Assembly: GCA_016217545.1 (NCBI GenBank)
Contig: JACRHT010000017.1
Span: 248,001-312,000, forward strand
Length of the DNA stretch: 64,000 nt
Source: Opitutia bacterium
GTDB taxonomy: Bacteria; Verrucomicrobiota; Verrucomicrobiia; Opitutales; Opitutaceae
Reading direction: 5' to 3'
The position numbers and the translations under genes were made by a program. Shown in pieces: positions 9,801 through 17,559 of this stretch. Each line of letters starts with the position of its first letter. Position 1 is the stretch's first letter. The notes beneath the pieces are model-generated. The model was not told the origin of the DNA. It was given only the letters and a program-made list of their open reading frames with translations, and did not search any database.

Positions 9801-10393
9801 CGGACGGCACCACGAACTCGCTCGCCGCCACCGACGTGGTCGGCGCAGTGCCCGCCCTGAACTGGAACAACGCCGCCTCGAGCAGCGCGCTGACCGACCT
9901 CGTCGACTCGCTCGGCGCCGCCACGACCGCCGATGTCACGTTCGGCAACACAAACTACGGTTACACCAACAACACCGGCATGCTCGCCGCGCCGATGGAC
10001 GACGACGCCAAAATGATGCGCGGCCAGCGCGGTCACTCCAATAACAGCACCGTGAGCGCCACCGTCGCGCAGGTTCCCACCGAATACGCCACCTACGACG
10101 TCTACGTTTATTGGGGCGGCCGCACGCCGCTCGAATCCGTGCCCGCCACGATGACAGTCAACCTCCAGCTCTGGAACGGCACCGCGTGGGTCACCAGCGA
10201 GACGAAATGCATCCGCGACGACAACCGCGTGTGGGATGCCAGCTACAACGAATCCACCGCGCCGAACACGACCGCCGCCGTCGACGGCAACGAGTTCGTC
10301 GTCTTCCGCGGCCTCACCGACCGCACCTTCCGGATCTCCGCCACATGCGGCGTCCGCACCGGCATCTCCGGTTTCCAAATCGTGCCGCGCTGA
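6875..10393 (+). CDS. Secreted double beta-helix / PKD protein
   Basis: 1172 residues with a signal peptide (1 to about 27, ending SVFA). Two tandem right-handed beta-helix modules, about 28-420 and 545-960, are separated by a PKD domain (about 450-535, YAWTFGDGGSS). The modules are clearly homologous. Each carries 'CxIIRHTKKGFRLAG' / 'CHVIRYTKKAFRIGD', 'YWNGDGFSTE' and 'DN.DGGFDDKA', also seen in the gene at 1-3471. The C-terminal part (about 1050-1172, 'YDVYVYWGGR') resembles golvesin-type beta-sandwich domains. The GDGF...DGGFD pairing recalls PL9-like lyases, so an extracellular pectin- or uronan-active enzyme is possible, but activity is inferred. A strong terminator follows. Confidence 0.88.
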   Translation: MITSKRLFAHCALVSTCLLTLLTSVFATPYYATPSGAGTMTGGSWANAYSQAQLATAVAALTPGDILYLGSGTYTNPSFVLSSSGTSGSPKSIIGVDTGSGLPLMQGNWNETTPAASGGSAYCIRFSTIEDGHVAYWVVKDLRISRYLQAVTANSIASYSNLTLDNIDADTVRDGIAMINWTNCVVKNCDIIRHTKKGFRLAGAVNNTSFENCTADANGGNDAFPTEAYPTGFFSDSSSGNHDNTFTDCTAKNNRMSSQPVAYWNGDGFSTEGNNYNYTYLRCRAFDNHDGGFDDKARSANYRDCVALGNKRGFRIWGSNGVMTNCLSAYNASWGDAYPAHGLWVSAGDSVSVSQSTFFNATDEQVYVEAGAQVALNDSILSVDGVFASGAMTNTGVLLNRTIRYTPSTGPDANPNYAAPARTWTGSPANAFDSQTYTSPERGYYQASGTPNIAPIMTIAAGPYASGMTPLTVNFTASATDSDGTIASYAWTFGDGGSSTAQNPSHTYTALGTFTAECIATDNSGAVTVRRVAIQVIAANAGPNHYITPTGAGAHNGSNWANAFGETELQAVFNSLSSGHTVNLGSGTYSLGGTVTMTKSGTSSAPVVVQGVDTGAGLPLFDGTFDNHNNASSNFLSFGSGAMSYITVKNLSFIEHGWVIDMPKIGTTDTLRDHITFENLSFDSVEDAIRIRNCNNVLVRNCHVIRYTKKAFRIGDYSSFVAFQNCSADCTGGNLDYWAKNTPNGFFCEDEAGSLPIIHDITFIDCVARNNGYNQSSGDYWNGDGFSTERGHYNILRIRCQSYDNNDGGFDDKADNLTMIDCVAAGNFRQYRIWGTTGVVLQNCLGANGVEGAATGGSGGTSSPNLVWLRINAQATIRNSTFDSGGSIYLEAGAALTIEDSIVSRNDNTTTFFTGGTVTNNNTATYSLATGTNPQYVARSDTWRGSPVNAYDNATWGTTKGYSSTWTANAISVNISDGTTNSLAATDVVGAVPALNWNNAASSSALTDLVDSLGAATTADVTFGNTNYGYTNNTGMLAAPMDDDAKMMRGQRGHSNNSTVSATVAQVPTEYATYDVYVYWGGRTPLESVPATMTVNLQLWNGTAWVTSETKCIRDDNRVWDASYNESTAPNTTAAVDGNEFVVFRGLTDRTFRISATCGVRTGISGFQIVPR

Positions 10394-10428
10394 TTCCCGC
10401 TTCGGTTTCGAATCTCGCGGTTCATCCA

Positions 10429-10460
10429 ACTCCGGGCGGCCACGCCCGGAGTTTTCTTTT
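10429..10460 (+). terminator. Rho-independent terminator
   Basis: Nine-bp GC-rich stem CTCCGGGCG / CGCCCGGAG with a 4-nt loop, followed by TTTTCTTTT. It starts 36 bp after the stop of the double beta-helix gene and separates it from the downstream symporter gene. Confidence 0.9.
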
Positions 10461-10485
10461 GCGCCGTCACAACCTGCGCGGCGCG

Positions 10486-10499
10486 CGCAACGCCTTGCA
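10486..10499. promoter_or_regulatory. LacI-type operator candidate, copy 4
   Basis: CGCAACGCCTTGCA, YGCAA-N4-TTGCR inverted repeat just after the terminator and 70 bp upstream of the GPH symporter start. Confidence 0.6.
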
Positions 10500-10569
10500 T
10501 CACCTTGCGCTGCCCTTGCATGCTCCCGCGGTCACCATCGCCGGACCCTCGTCCGCCCCACCGCCCCCA

Positions 10570-11997
10570 ATGACACCTGTTTCCCCTGCGAGCGAAACTC
10601 CGCCGGCTCAAGTCGCTCCCGCCGCGCCGCAAACCACCTGGCGCGAACGCATCGGTTTCGCGTGCGGCCAGCTGCCTTTCAACTTCGGCGCGTCCGGCCT
10701 CAACACGATCGCCTACCCGATCTACAACATCACGCTCGGACTCAGCCCAACGCTCGTCGGCATCGTGCTCGCCATCGCGCGGCTCTGGGACGGCTTCATG
10801 GACCCCGTCGTCGGGCACGTCAGCGACAACTCCCGCTCCAAGTGGGGCCGCCGCCGACCGTTCATCGCCGTCGGCGCCGTGTTGTGCGCACTCACCTTCC
10901 CCATCATCTGGCTCGTGCCGCCCGAGTGGAGCAAGCCGGCGATGTTCGGCTATTTTCTCGTCACGACCCTCGTGTTCTACACCGCGTTCGCCGTCTACGC
11001 GGTGCCCTATCTCACCCTCGGCTTCGAACTCAGCACGGATTCCAACGAGCGGGTGCGCATCCACGCCGTGCGCGCGGTCGTTTCGAAGCTCACATTTTTC
11101 ATCATCCCGTGGGTCTTCGCCGTCGCGCAGCTGCCGGTGTTCAAGAGCACGGTCGACGGCATGCGCACACTCGGCTGGATCATCGGCGGGCTCTTTCTCG
11201 TTCTCGGCCTTCCCGCAATGCTCCTCACGCGCGAACGCTACGCCGCGCGCATGGTCGCCCAGAAAAAGGTCCCCGCACGCGAGAATCTCCGCCTCACGTT
11301 CCAGAACCGCCCCTTTCTCTATCTCGTCGGCATCGTCCTCGGCCTGCTGATCGGCACCACGCTCGTCGGCAACCTCGGCATCTACGTCAACAGCTACTAC
11401 GTTTTCGGCGGCGATACCGTCGCCGGCGCCGCGATGCACGCGCGTGCGCAAACGCTCTACGCCGTCACCGGCATGATCGCCGTGCCGATCGTGTCGTCGC
11501 TCGCCACGCGCTACGGCAAGTTGCGGGTCATCCGCTGGTGCATCGGCTGCGGCGTGCTCGCCTCGATCAGCGAATTTTTCTTCTTCAACCGCGAATATCC
11601 GTGGCTGCAATACCTCTCGATGCTGCTGCTCGCGCCGAGTTTTTCCGGCTTCTGGGTGCTCGTGGACCCGATGAAAGCCGACGTCGCCGACTACGACGAA
11701 CACCGCACCGGCCTCCGCCGCGAAGGCATGTATGCGTCCGTCGCTTGCTGGCTCGAGAAAACCGCGCTGACGCTCGCGATGCTCGCCTCCGGCTTCGTGC
11801 TCGACCTGTCGGGCTTCGACGTCGCCCGCGGCGGCGCGCAGGACGAATCCGCGCTCCTCACCATCCGCCTCGCTTTCGCCGGTGTGCCGGCACTGTTCCT
11901 CCTCGGCAGCCTCATCCTCGCGGCGCGTTATCCGCTGAACGACGCGGAAGTCCGCCGCATCAAGTCGTCCTTGGACACTCCGGTCACCGCGCGCTGA
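10570..11997 (+). CDS. GPH-family (MFS) sugar:cation symporter
   Basis: 475 residues from ATG 10570; the open frame upstream is not conserved with the paralogue. Twelve hydrophobic segments are apparent. The GPH signature loop 'DPVVGHVSDNSRSKWGRRRPF' lies near residue 75. The family imports glycosides, pentosides or hexuronides with H+ or Na+. The protein is highly similar throughout to the symporter at 28684-30099, e.g. both carry 'FNFGASGLNTIAYPIYNITLG'. Its own operator candidate suggests co-regulation with the extracellular enzymes of this region. Substrate unknown. Confidence 0.9.
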   Translation: MTPVSPASETPPAQVAPAAPQTTWRERIGFACGQLPFNFGASGLNTIAYPIYNITLGLSPTLVGIVLAIARLWDGFMDPVVGHVSDNSRSKWGRRRPFIAVGAVLCALTFPIIWLVPPEWSKPAMFGYFLVTTLVFYTAFAVYAVPYLTLGFELSTDSNERVRIHAVRAVVSKLTFFIIPWVFAVAQLPVFKSTVDGMRTLGWIIGGLFLVLGLPAMLLTRERYAARMVAQKKVPARENLRLTFQNRPFLYLVGIVLGLLIGTTLVGNLGIYVNSYYVFGGDTVAGAAMHARAQTLYAVTGMIAVPIVSSLATRYGKLRVIRWCIGCGVLASISEFFFFNREYPWLQYLSMLLLAPSFSGFWVLVDPMKADVADYDEHRTGLRREGMYASVACWLEKTALTLAMLASGFVLDLSGFDVARGGAQDESALLTIRLAFAGVPALFLLGSLILAARYPLNDAEVRRIKSSLDTPVTAR

Positions 11998-12005
11998 GCG
12001 CCGCG

Positions 12006-12848
12006 CTACGGCGTCGGCGCCAGTTGTCGCTCGAGAAACGCGAACAGCGCCGGGCGAATATCCGTCAGCGCCGTCTGCAGGAAAAACCCGTGCGGCGCGC
12101 CGGCGACCTCGACGTAGACGTAGCGTGCGCGACGTTGTTCGAGCTCGCTCGCAAACCATCGCGCGTGCGCGACGGGCACGGTCACGTCGCCTGTGCCGTG
12201 CGCGAACCACAGCGGCGGCGATGTCGGACCGAAATAGCCCACCGGCGAAGCGGCCTGCGCCCGCGCCGCCGTCTCCGTCTCATCGCGCCCCGCGAAAGCC
12301 GCCAGCCATTTTCTGTCGATGCGACCAAATCCGTAAAGGCTGACGATCGCGCGCACCTCGACCGCGTGCTGCGCGCCGAGCAGCATCGCGAGTTGCCCGC
12401 CCGCCGAGCCGCCCATCACGGCCACCCGATTCGGGTCAATCTGGTGAAGCCGCGCGCCCTCGGTGCGCACCCAGCGCAACGCCGCTTCGCAATCCTCGTA
12501 ATTCTGCGGCCAGACCGAGCGCGTGTGGCGAACCTTGCCGTCCGCTTCCTGCACCGAGTCGTTCAGGCGATAGTTGATCGAAAACACCGCATAGCCGCGC
12601 GCCACGCACTCGGTCGCGATTTCCCGGTAGCCGGGCGCCGCCTTGTCTCCGCTGCGCCAGCCGCCGCCGTGGATCAACAGCACCGCCGGCAGCGGCCGCG
12701 GCACGCGCGCATCGGGCAGCCACACATCCAGTTTCTCCGTGCGCTCGGCCGGCAAATACGCGACATCCCGAATCGTCGGCTCAGCGCCGGCACTCACGGT
12801 CGCCACGGCGAGGCCGGCGATGACACCAGCCAGCCTGCGAAGCTTCAT
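12006..12848 (-). CDS. Secreted alpha/beta-hydrolase carbohydrate esterase
   Basis: 280 residues with a signal peptide (1 to about 22, ending VSAGA). The oxyanion motif HGGGW is at 60-64, the nucleophile elbow GGSAGG has Ser148, and a late 'GAPHGF' supplies the likely catalytic His. This pattern fits the BD-FAE / acetyl-esterase group that deacylates plant polysaccharides. The start codon overlaps the stop of the upstream glycosidase (ATGA), so the two are translationally coupled. It is the last gene of the TonB receptor operon and converges on the GPH symporter with an 8-bp gap. Confidence 0.88.
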   Translation of the reverse strand: MKLRRLAGVIAGLAVATVSAGAEPTIRDVAYLPAERTEKLDVWLPDARVPRPLPAVLLIHGGGWRSGDKAAPGYREIATECVARGYAVFSINYRLNDSVQEADGKVRHTRSVWPQNYEDCEAALRWVRTEGARLHQIDPNRVAVMGGSAGGQLAMLLGAQHAVEVRAIVSLYGFGRIDRKWLAAFAGRDETETAARAQAASPVGYFGPTSPPLWFAHGTGDVTVPVAHARWFASELEQRRARYVYVEVAGAPHGFFLQTALTDIRPALFAFLERQLAPTP

Positions 12849-14302
12849 GGCGCGCGCGACCGCGGCGGCAGCGCGGCGCGCTCGATGATCACCAGCGGCG
12901 AATCGTAGACCGGAAGGGCGCGGAAAACCGTGCCGCCCTTTTCATCCGACGACCAGTCGACGCCGGGAATCGCATGCACCGTCGCGGTGCGAAGATCGAC
13001 GAGCACAGGCTCGGTAAAGCGGGCTGCGGGCAACGTCAGCTGGATGCGATCCACGCCGTTGGACTCGCTGGGCGCGGCGTCGCAAAACCAATACGTCACC
13101 GCCGTCGCACCGTCGCTCGCGCGCCGATACCCGAAGAGCGCGACGTCGCGCAGTGCCGTGGATGTGTGTGGGAACGTGGCGATGCGCTCGAGCGTGTCGT
13201 CGAAAATCGAGTAGACCGCCTGCGCGGCGCGGTATGCAGGCTTCAGGTAGGCCACGCTGTGGTCGCGATTCGTCGCCAGCAGGCCCTTGTGGTTCACATA
13301 AACGCCACCGGCCGCCGGCCGGTAAGTCATGTCGGACAGCGCGAACAGATTCATCGGCACATCGCGTCCGCGGTGGGCGAGCATGCGCCGCAGGTTCCAC
13401 TTCGCCTGAAGATTTTCGGTCCACTGGATGTTCTTCAGCGCCGCGCGGTCCTGGAATTGCGACGGCGCACCCGTCTCGCCCTGCCGCACCGCGATCGTCG
13501 CACCATGCTTGTCGATCACGGCGCGGAGCTGATCGAGGTTGGTTGTGTCGTCGGGATTGCGCGGGTAACCGTGGATCGTGATCGCATCGATCAGGGGCAA
13601 GCCGCCGCGGGCCTTGAGACCGGCGAGAAACTCATCGACGTAGTCGATCTTGCTCGAGAGCCCGAGCGCCCAGATCTGGCTGCGCGGCTGCACGGCGCGC
13701 ACGATGGTTGCGGTGCGCACGAAGAGATCGAGGTAGGCGGCAGTTTTGGCGCCGCCGGTGCGGTTCAGGTCCGGCTCGTTCCAGATTTCCCACTCGAAAA
13801 CGCGATCCTGATACCGCGTCACGAGCGCCTGCACCCACCGATCCCACGCCGCGAGCGCCTCCGGCGAAGTCGGCAACCCGCCCGCGAGGTCGCGATCGCC
13901 GCCGCCGGGATAGGCCGGGTTGCCATAGCTGATCTGTAACCACGGTCGCACGCCTTGCGCGACGGCGTGATCGATCATCCGATCGAGCCACGCCCACTCG
14001 TAGGTGCCGGGCCGCGGTTCGCAGCGAAACCATCCGCTCTGCACCCGCATGTGCTTCGCCCCGAGCGGGCCGACGTAATCGCGGATTTTTTCGTAGTCGA
14101 TGAAGTTGCGGTCGTAAGTCTCCGCGCCGATCGACCAGAACGAGGCCGCGGAAATGTCCTTCGCCGCACGCGGCTCGACCGATCCGAGGACCGGCCAGTC
14201 GAGTCCGGCGGTGGGAGATGCCTCGCGCGCAGGCGCTGTGGCGCCGTGCAGGACAGCGCCGAGCGCGAAACTCAGGACGAGGAGGGCCGGCCGGAAGTTC
14301 AT
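12845..14302 (-). CDS. Clan GH-A glycoside hydrolase, secreted (copy 1)
   Basis: 485 residues from ATG 14302; the frame is open upstream but the signal peptide MNFRPALLVLSFALGAVLHG starts here. The TIM-barrel shows the GH-A acid/base motif WNEPD (Glu176) and a candidate nucleophile in RQGETGAPS (Glu276), with 'AITIHGYPRNP' between. This spacing resembles GH39-like or related families, but I cannot assign the family with certainty. It is a close paralogue of the gene at 39386-40846. It lies 41 bp after the TonB receptor and overlaps the esterase by 4 bp. Confidence 0.85.
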   Translation of the reverse strand: MNFRPALLVLSFALGAVLHGATAPAREASPTAGLDWPVLGSVEPRAAKDISAASFWSIGAETYDRNFIDYEKIRDYVGPLGAKHMRVQSGWFRCEPRPGTYEWAWLDRMIDHAVAQGVRPWLQISYGNPAYPGGGDRDLAGGLPTSPEALAAWDRWVQALVTRYQDRVFEWEIWNEPDLNRTGGAKTAAYLDLFVRTATIVRAVQPRSQIWALGLSSKIDYVDEFLAGLKARGGLPLIDAITIHGYPRNPDDTTNLDQLRAVIDKHGATIAVRQGETGAPSQFQDRAALKNIQWTENLQAKWNLRRMLAHRGRDVPMNLFALSDMTYRPAAGGVYVNHKGLLATNRDHSVAYLKPAYRAAQAVYSIFDDTLERIATFPHTSTALRDVALFGYRRASDGATAVTYWFCDAAPSESNGVDRIQLTLPAARFTEPVLVDLRTATVHAIPGVDWSSDEKGGTVFRALPVYDSPLVIIERAALPPRSRAP

Positions 14303-14343
14303 CAGCAGGAGCGCAGCAGAGCGCGGGCGAAGCCGCGGTGCGA

Positions 14344-17247
14344 TCAAAACGTGAACGTGTTGGTGAGCGTGATGATCCGGCCGTCCATCGGACGATATGT
14401 CGTGTTCACCCACGTGAAGTTCGCATTGTCGGCGGAATTCACGGCGCCGATCGGATACGGGTCGTCGTTGTCGAAGACGTTGTAGACGTTGAGCTGCACC
14501 CGCCAGAGCACGCGCTTCGCCAGGCGGCGCTCGTAGGACGCCACGAAGTCGAGGCGCAGGCGGTCGGCGCCTTCCACGGGACGCGCGGCGTCGAACGTGT
14601 TGTTGGCATTGCGGTAGTAGCCGATGATCGGAGCGCTGTTCCAGCTCGTGGTGCCGCCGAGCGCCAAGCCCTTGAAGCGGCTCTCGCGTCCGAAGCTGTA
14701 TTTCGCCGTCGCCTGCGCGTTGTATTCGCTGGCCGGGAACACCTGCACGTTTTCGCGCGTGTTCATCAGGCCGTAGGCGGTCTTCGCCTGCGTGATGCGA
14801 TCGCCAAGCGTGAGCGTCTCGCCCGGGGAAATGAGAGCCGGATTCTGCGCCTCGTAGAACGGCATCCGCTCGGCGTAGTAGGCGCGCACATCGGGCGCGA
14901 GATTCTGCTGGCGGTTGACCAGGCGGTTGGCGGAAAGACGGAACGTCCAATTCGGGGTCGGATTGCCGACGATGAGGAGTTCCTCGCCCTTCGCGGTGCG
15001 GTCGGCAGTCGTCCAGACACCGACGATCGGGTTGACGGTGGAGAGGCCGTTGTCGACGAGGATGTCCTCGATTTCGCTCATCGCCGTGACAGGCGAGTTG
15101 ATGCCCGTGCCGTTGGTGGCGGAGCCGATCTCGCTCGTCTCATAGTGGGTAAGCGTGACCGAAACGCGGTCGTCGAGGAGCGACAGGCGCATGCTGTAGT
15201 CGTTGGACTCGCCTGTCGACGGCTCGAGGTAATCGCCGAACAGGCCGCGGCTCTCGACGCGAGGCGAGAAATTCGTCGCGTGGTTGTAGGCGAAGCTCAG
15301 CCAGCGCGTGGCGTGTCCGACGACGCCGTAGTTGCGCGAGATGCCGCTGTCGTATTTCGGCGCAGCGGTGAACGCGGCGTAACGCGGATGCGTGCTGCCC
15401 GCCGGTGTGCCGGCCACCAGCGTCTGCGGCACCCAGATGCCCGTGGCGTCGAGCACCATCGGGGCCACGGCCTCGGCGCGACGATCCTCGCGCAGACCGA
15501 TGGTGCCGACGATGCGATCCTCCAGCCAGCGGCTCTGCCAGACGCCGAGCATCGAATTCTGCTTCGTGAGCGTGTGGACCGCGGCATAGCTCTCGCGACG
15601 GACGAAGCGCGCGACGTAGCCGCCCTGCTCGATGCCATCGGAATAGTAGAGATCGCGCAGGTCGCGCTGGCTGATGATGCCGCGATCGATGTCGATGTAG
15701 TCGCGAATGTTGAAGGCGGGCGCGCTCTGCATGCTGCCCGTGACCGGGCCCGTCGGCGTTTGCGTGAGCGTCAGACGACCGTTGTCCTGCCACTCTTCGC
15801 GCTCGTTGTGCTCGTAGGCGGCGGCGAAGGAGTGCTTGCCGAGCCATTTGCTGCGCTTCGTGAGGTCGAGGTTGTAGGAAGCGGTGGTGCGGAAGTGATT
15901 AATGTAGATGCCGCGGTCGATCCAGAACGGGCGCGTCTCCGCGTAGAGCTGGCCGGGGTGCGTGTTGTCGCCGAAGCTGTTCGGATCGACGTAGAGTTCG
16001 CGGCTGACGCTGTTGCCCTGGCGGACGCGATTGTCCGTGTCACCGTAGGCGACCTCGAGGAAGAGATCGGGCGTGATCTGCTGAGTGAGGTTGGCCTCGG
16101 CGATTTTCCAGCGGCTGTCGTTGATGCCGTTGGCGCCGCCGATCCAGACGTCGCGCGGGAAATCGAGGCTCGTCGCGGCAGTATCGAGATTGACGGTGTT
16201 GACGCTGATGACGTCACCGCGCGCGGTGCGCACGGTGTTGCGGATCACACCATCGGAATCGAGCACCCAATTGGTGCCGTTCAGCGTGGCCATGCCGAGC
16301 GTGCTGGCGGCGCGCGTGCCGCTGAGGCCCGCCACGACCACGTTGTTGTTCGACGGCACCGCCGTCACGATGGGCGAACCGGCGTTTTTCCACGCGGTCA
16401 CGCGGTCGCGCGCAAAGATGCCGCGCGGACTGGCGCGCTTGGAGTCACGGTCCTCGTAACCGGCCGTGAGCGTCGTGCCCCGCCACGGCTGCCACGACCC
16501 GGTAAGGTGCCACGCCTCCTGCTTTTCGTAGCTCGGGTGGCGGTAGGATTCCTCATCTTCCCAGAGAGCATTCAAGCGAATCGCGAGTTTGTTGGCGACG
16601 AGCACCTGGTTGAGATCCGTCGACACGCGCTGATTGCCCAGATCGCTGGTGCGATGTTCCACCGCGTAGCTGGATTTCTGCAGGCGCGGCGTCTTGGTCG
16701 CGTAGTTCACCGTGCCGCCGGGATTGCCCGAGCCAGCGAGGATCGCGTTGGGGCCTTTCGAAAATTCGACGCGCTCGGAATTGTAGGCTTCGAACTGCGC
16801 GTTCAGGTCCATGAAATTGCGGGTCAAGACGCCGGTCTTGAATCCGCGAATCTGCATGTAGTTGTAGTTCCAAACTTCGCGCTCCTGACCGTCGCTGTTG
16901 AACCCGCCGGCGCCGTTGGGTTCGACGCCGTTGGCGAAGAGCGTGAGGTCCTGGATGTCCTGGATCGAAAGGTCGCGCATCAACTCGCTTGTGAAAACGT
17001 CGAGCGGATTCGCGACGTCCTTTAGGTCGGTGTTGGTGCGGGTGCCGGAGAGCGTGGTGTTGGCCACGTAGCCGACGTCCTTCGAGGTGTTCACGACGAA
17101 CGGACTGAGCACGACGGTGTCGTCCGAACCGGAGGGAGTGGTCGCGGAAGTGCTCTGAGCCAACGCCGGCTGAACCAAAGTGGCGGCAAACCCTGTCGCG
17201 ATCAGGAGACGCGGCAGCGCGGAGCGGAGTGCGGAGGGGGTTTTCAT
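14344..17247 (-). CDS. TonB-dependent outer-membrane receptor (copy 1)
   Basis: 967 residues. A signal peptide ends near ALAQ (about 31). Then come the plug-proximal stretch 'VVLSPFVVNTSKDVGYVANTTLSGTRT', the plug domain ('QIRGFKTGVLTRNFMDL', 'RVEFSKGPNAILAGSGNPGG') and a long beta-barrel ending in 'GRIITLTNTFTF' with a terminal Phe. Family knowledge: TonB/ExbBD-energised uptake of oligosaccharides. It is the first gene of an operon with a GH-A glycosidase and an esterase, which suggests uptake of their products. Upstream are a LacI-type operator candidate and a strong leader hairpin. Confidence 0.95.
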   Translation of the reverse strand: MKTPSALRSALPRLLIATGFAATLVQPALAQSTSATTPSGSDDTVVLSPFVVNTSKDVGYVANTTLSGTRTNTDLKDVANPLDVFTSELMRDLSIQDIQDLTLFANGVEPNGAGGFNSDGQEREVWNYNYMQIRGFKTGVLTRNFMDLNAQFEAYNSERVEFSKGPNAILAGSGNPGGTVNYATKTPRLQKSSYAVEHRTSDLGNQRVSTDLNQVLVANKLAIRLNALWEDEESYRHPSYEKQEAWHLTGSWQPWRGTTLTAGYEDRDSKRASPRGIFARDRVTAWKNAGSPIVTAVPSNNNVVVAGLSGTRAASTLGMATLNGTNWVLDSDGVIRNTVRTARGDVISVNTVNLDTAATSLDFPRDVWIGGANGINDSRWKIAEANLTQQITPDLFLEVAYGDTDNRVRQGNSVSRELYVDPNSFGDNTHPGQLYAETRPFWIDRGIYINHFRTTASYNLDLTKRSKWLGKHSFAAAYEHNEREEWQDNGRLTLTQTPTGPVTGSMQSAPAFNIRDYIDIDRGIISQRDLRDLYYSDGIEQGGYVARFVRRESYAAVHTLTKQNSMLGVWQSRWLEDRIVGTIGLREDRRAEAVAPMVLDATGIWVPQTLVAGTPAGSTHPRYAAFTAAPKYDSGISRNYGVVGHATRWLSFAYNHATNFSPRVESRGLFGDYLEPSTGESNDYSMRLSLLDDRVSVTLTHYETSEIGSATNGTGINSPVTAMSEIEDILVDNGLSTVNPIVGVWTTADRTAKGEELLIVGNPTPNWTFRLSANRLVNRQQNLAPDVRAYYAERMPFYEAQNPALISPGETLTLGDRITQAKTAYGLMNTRENVQVFPASEYNAQATAKYSFGRESRFKGLALGGTTSWNSAPIIGYYRNANNTFDAARPVEGADRLRLDFVASYERRLAKRVLWRVQLNVYNVFDNDDPYPIGAVNSADNANFTWVNTTYRPMDGRIITLTNTFTF

Positions 17248-17288
17248 TGGGGGGCTTTGCGGTGATCAGGGGTGCGCCGGGAAGCGGC

Positions 17289-17319
17289 GCGACGCTCGCA
17301 GTGACTGCGTGAGCGTCGC
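17289..17319 (-). other. Long perfect hairpin in the leader of the TonB receptor operon
   Basis: Outer arms GCGACGCTC / GAGCGTCGC (9 bp) and inner arms GCAGT / ACTGC (5 bp) around a single base, with a 2-nt bulge. It lies 42 bp upstream of the receptor start. No T-run follows, so it is not an ordinary terminator; a 5' mRNA stabilising or attenuating stem is possible. Confidence 0.55.
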
Positions 17320-17322
17320 GGT

Positions 17323-17352
17323 CATATGGTCTTCACCGGTGCAATCCTCCAA
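17323..17352 (-). promoter_or_regulatory. Possible promoter of the TonB receptor operon
   Basis: Read on the minus strand: TTGGAG (17347-17352), an 18-bp spacer, then CATATG (17323-17328). Transcription would begin close to the leader hairpin. Weak consensus match. The remaining 17378-17559 shows nothing I can assign. Confidence 0.3.
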
Positions 17353-17363
17353 CCGCCGACCTG

Positions 17364-17377
17364 CGCAATTCGTTGCA
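17364..17377. promoter_or_regulatory. LacI-type operator candidate, copy 5
   Basis: CGCAATTCGTTGCA, 117 bp upstream of the TonB receptor start. Read towards the receptor it continues TTGCGCAGGTCGG, as in copy 2. Confidence 0.6.
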
Positions 17378-17559
17378 TGTTTCGCGCGCGCCGGGCGCGC
17401 GATTCTCGGGGAATTGCATGAGGAAGAATAACGCGTGGCGCGCTCGGCATCGCGCCGAGGCCCGGCCATCGCGGCAGACGCTCGTGTCGAGGTCAACTGC
17501 GCTTCGCCCGCGGGGCCCCGCGAGTGCTCGAGCGACCCGCGCCCCGACCCGCCCGCGGC

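Noticed and set aside
8153-10429. 758-codon minus-strand open frame
   Set aside because: Antisense to the double beta-helix protein and lies over its terminator.
14218-17025. 935-codon plus-strand open frame
   Set aside because: Antisense to the TonB receptor; composition is a GC-rich codon-position artefact.
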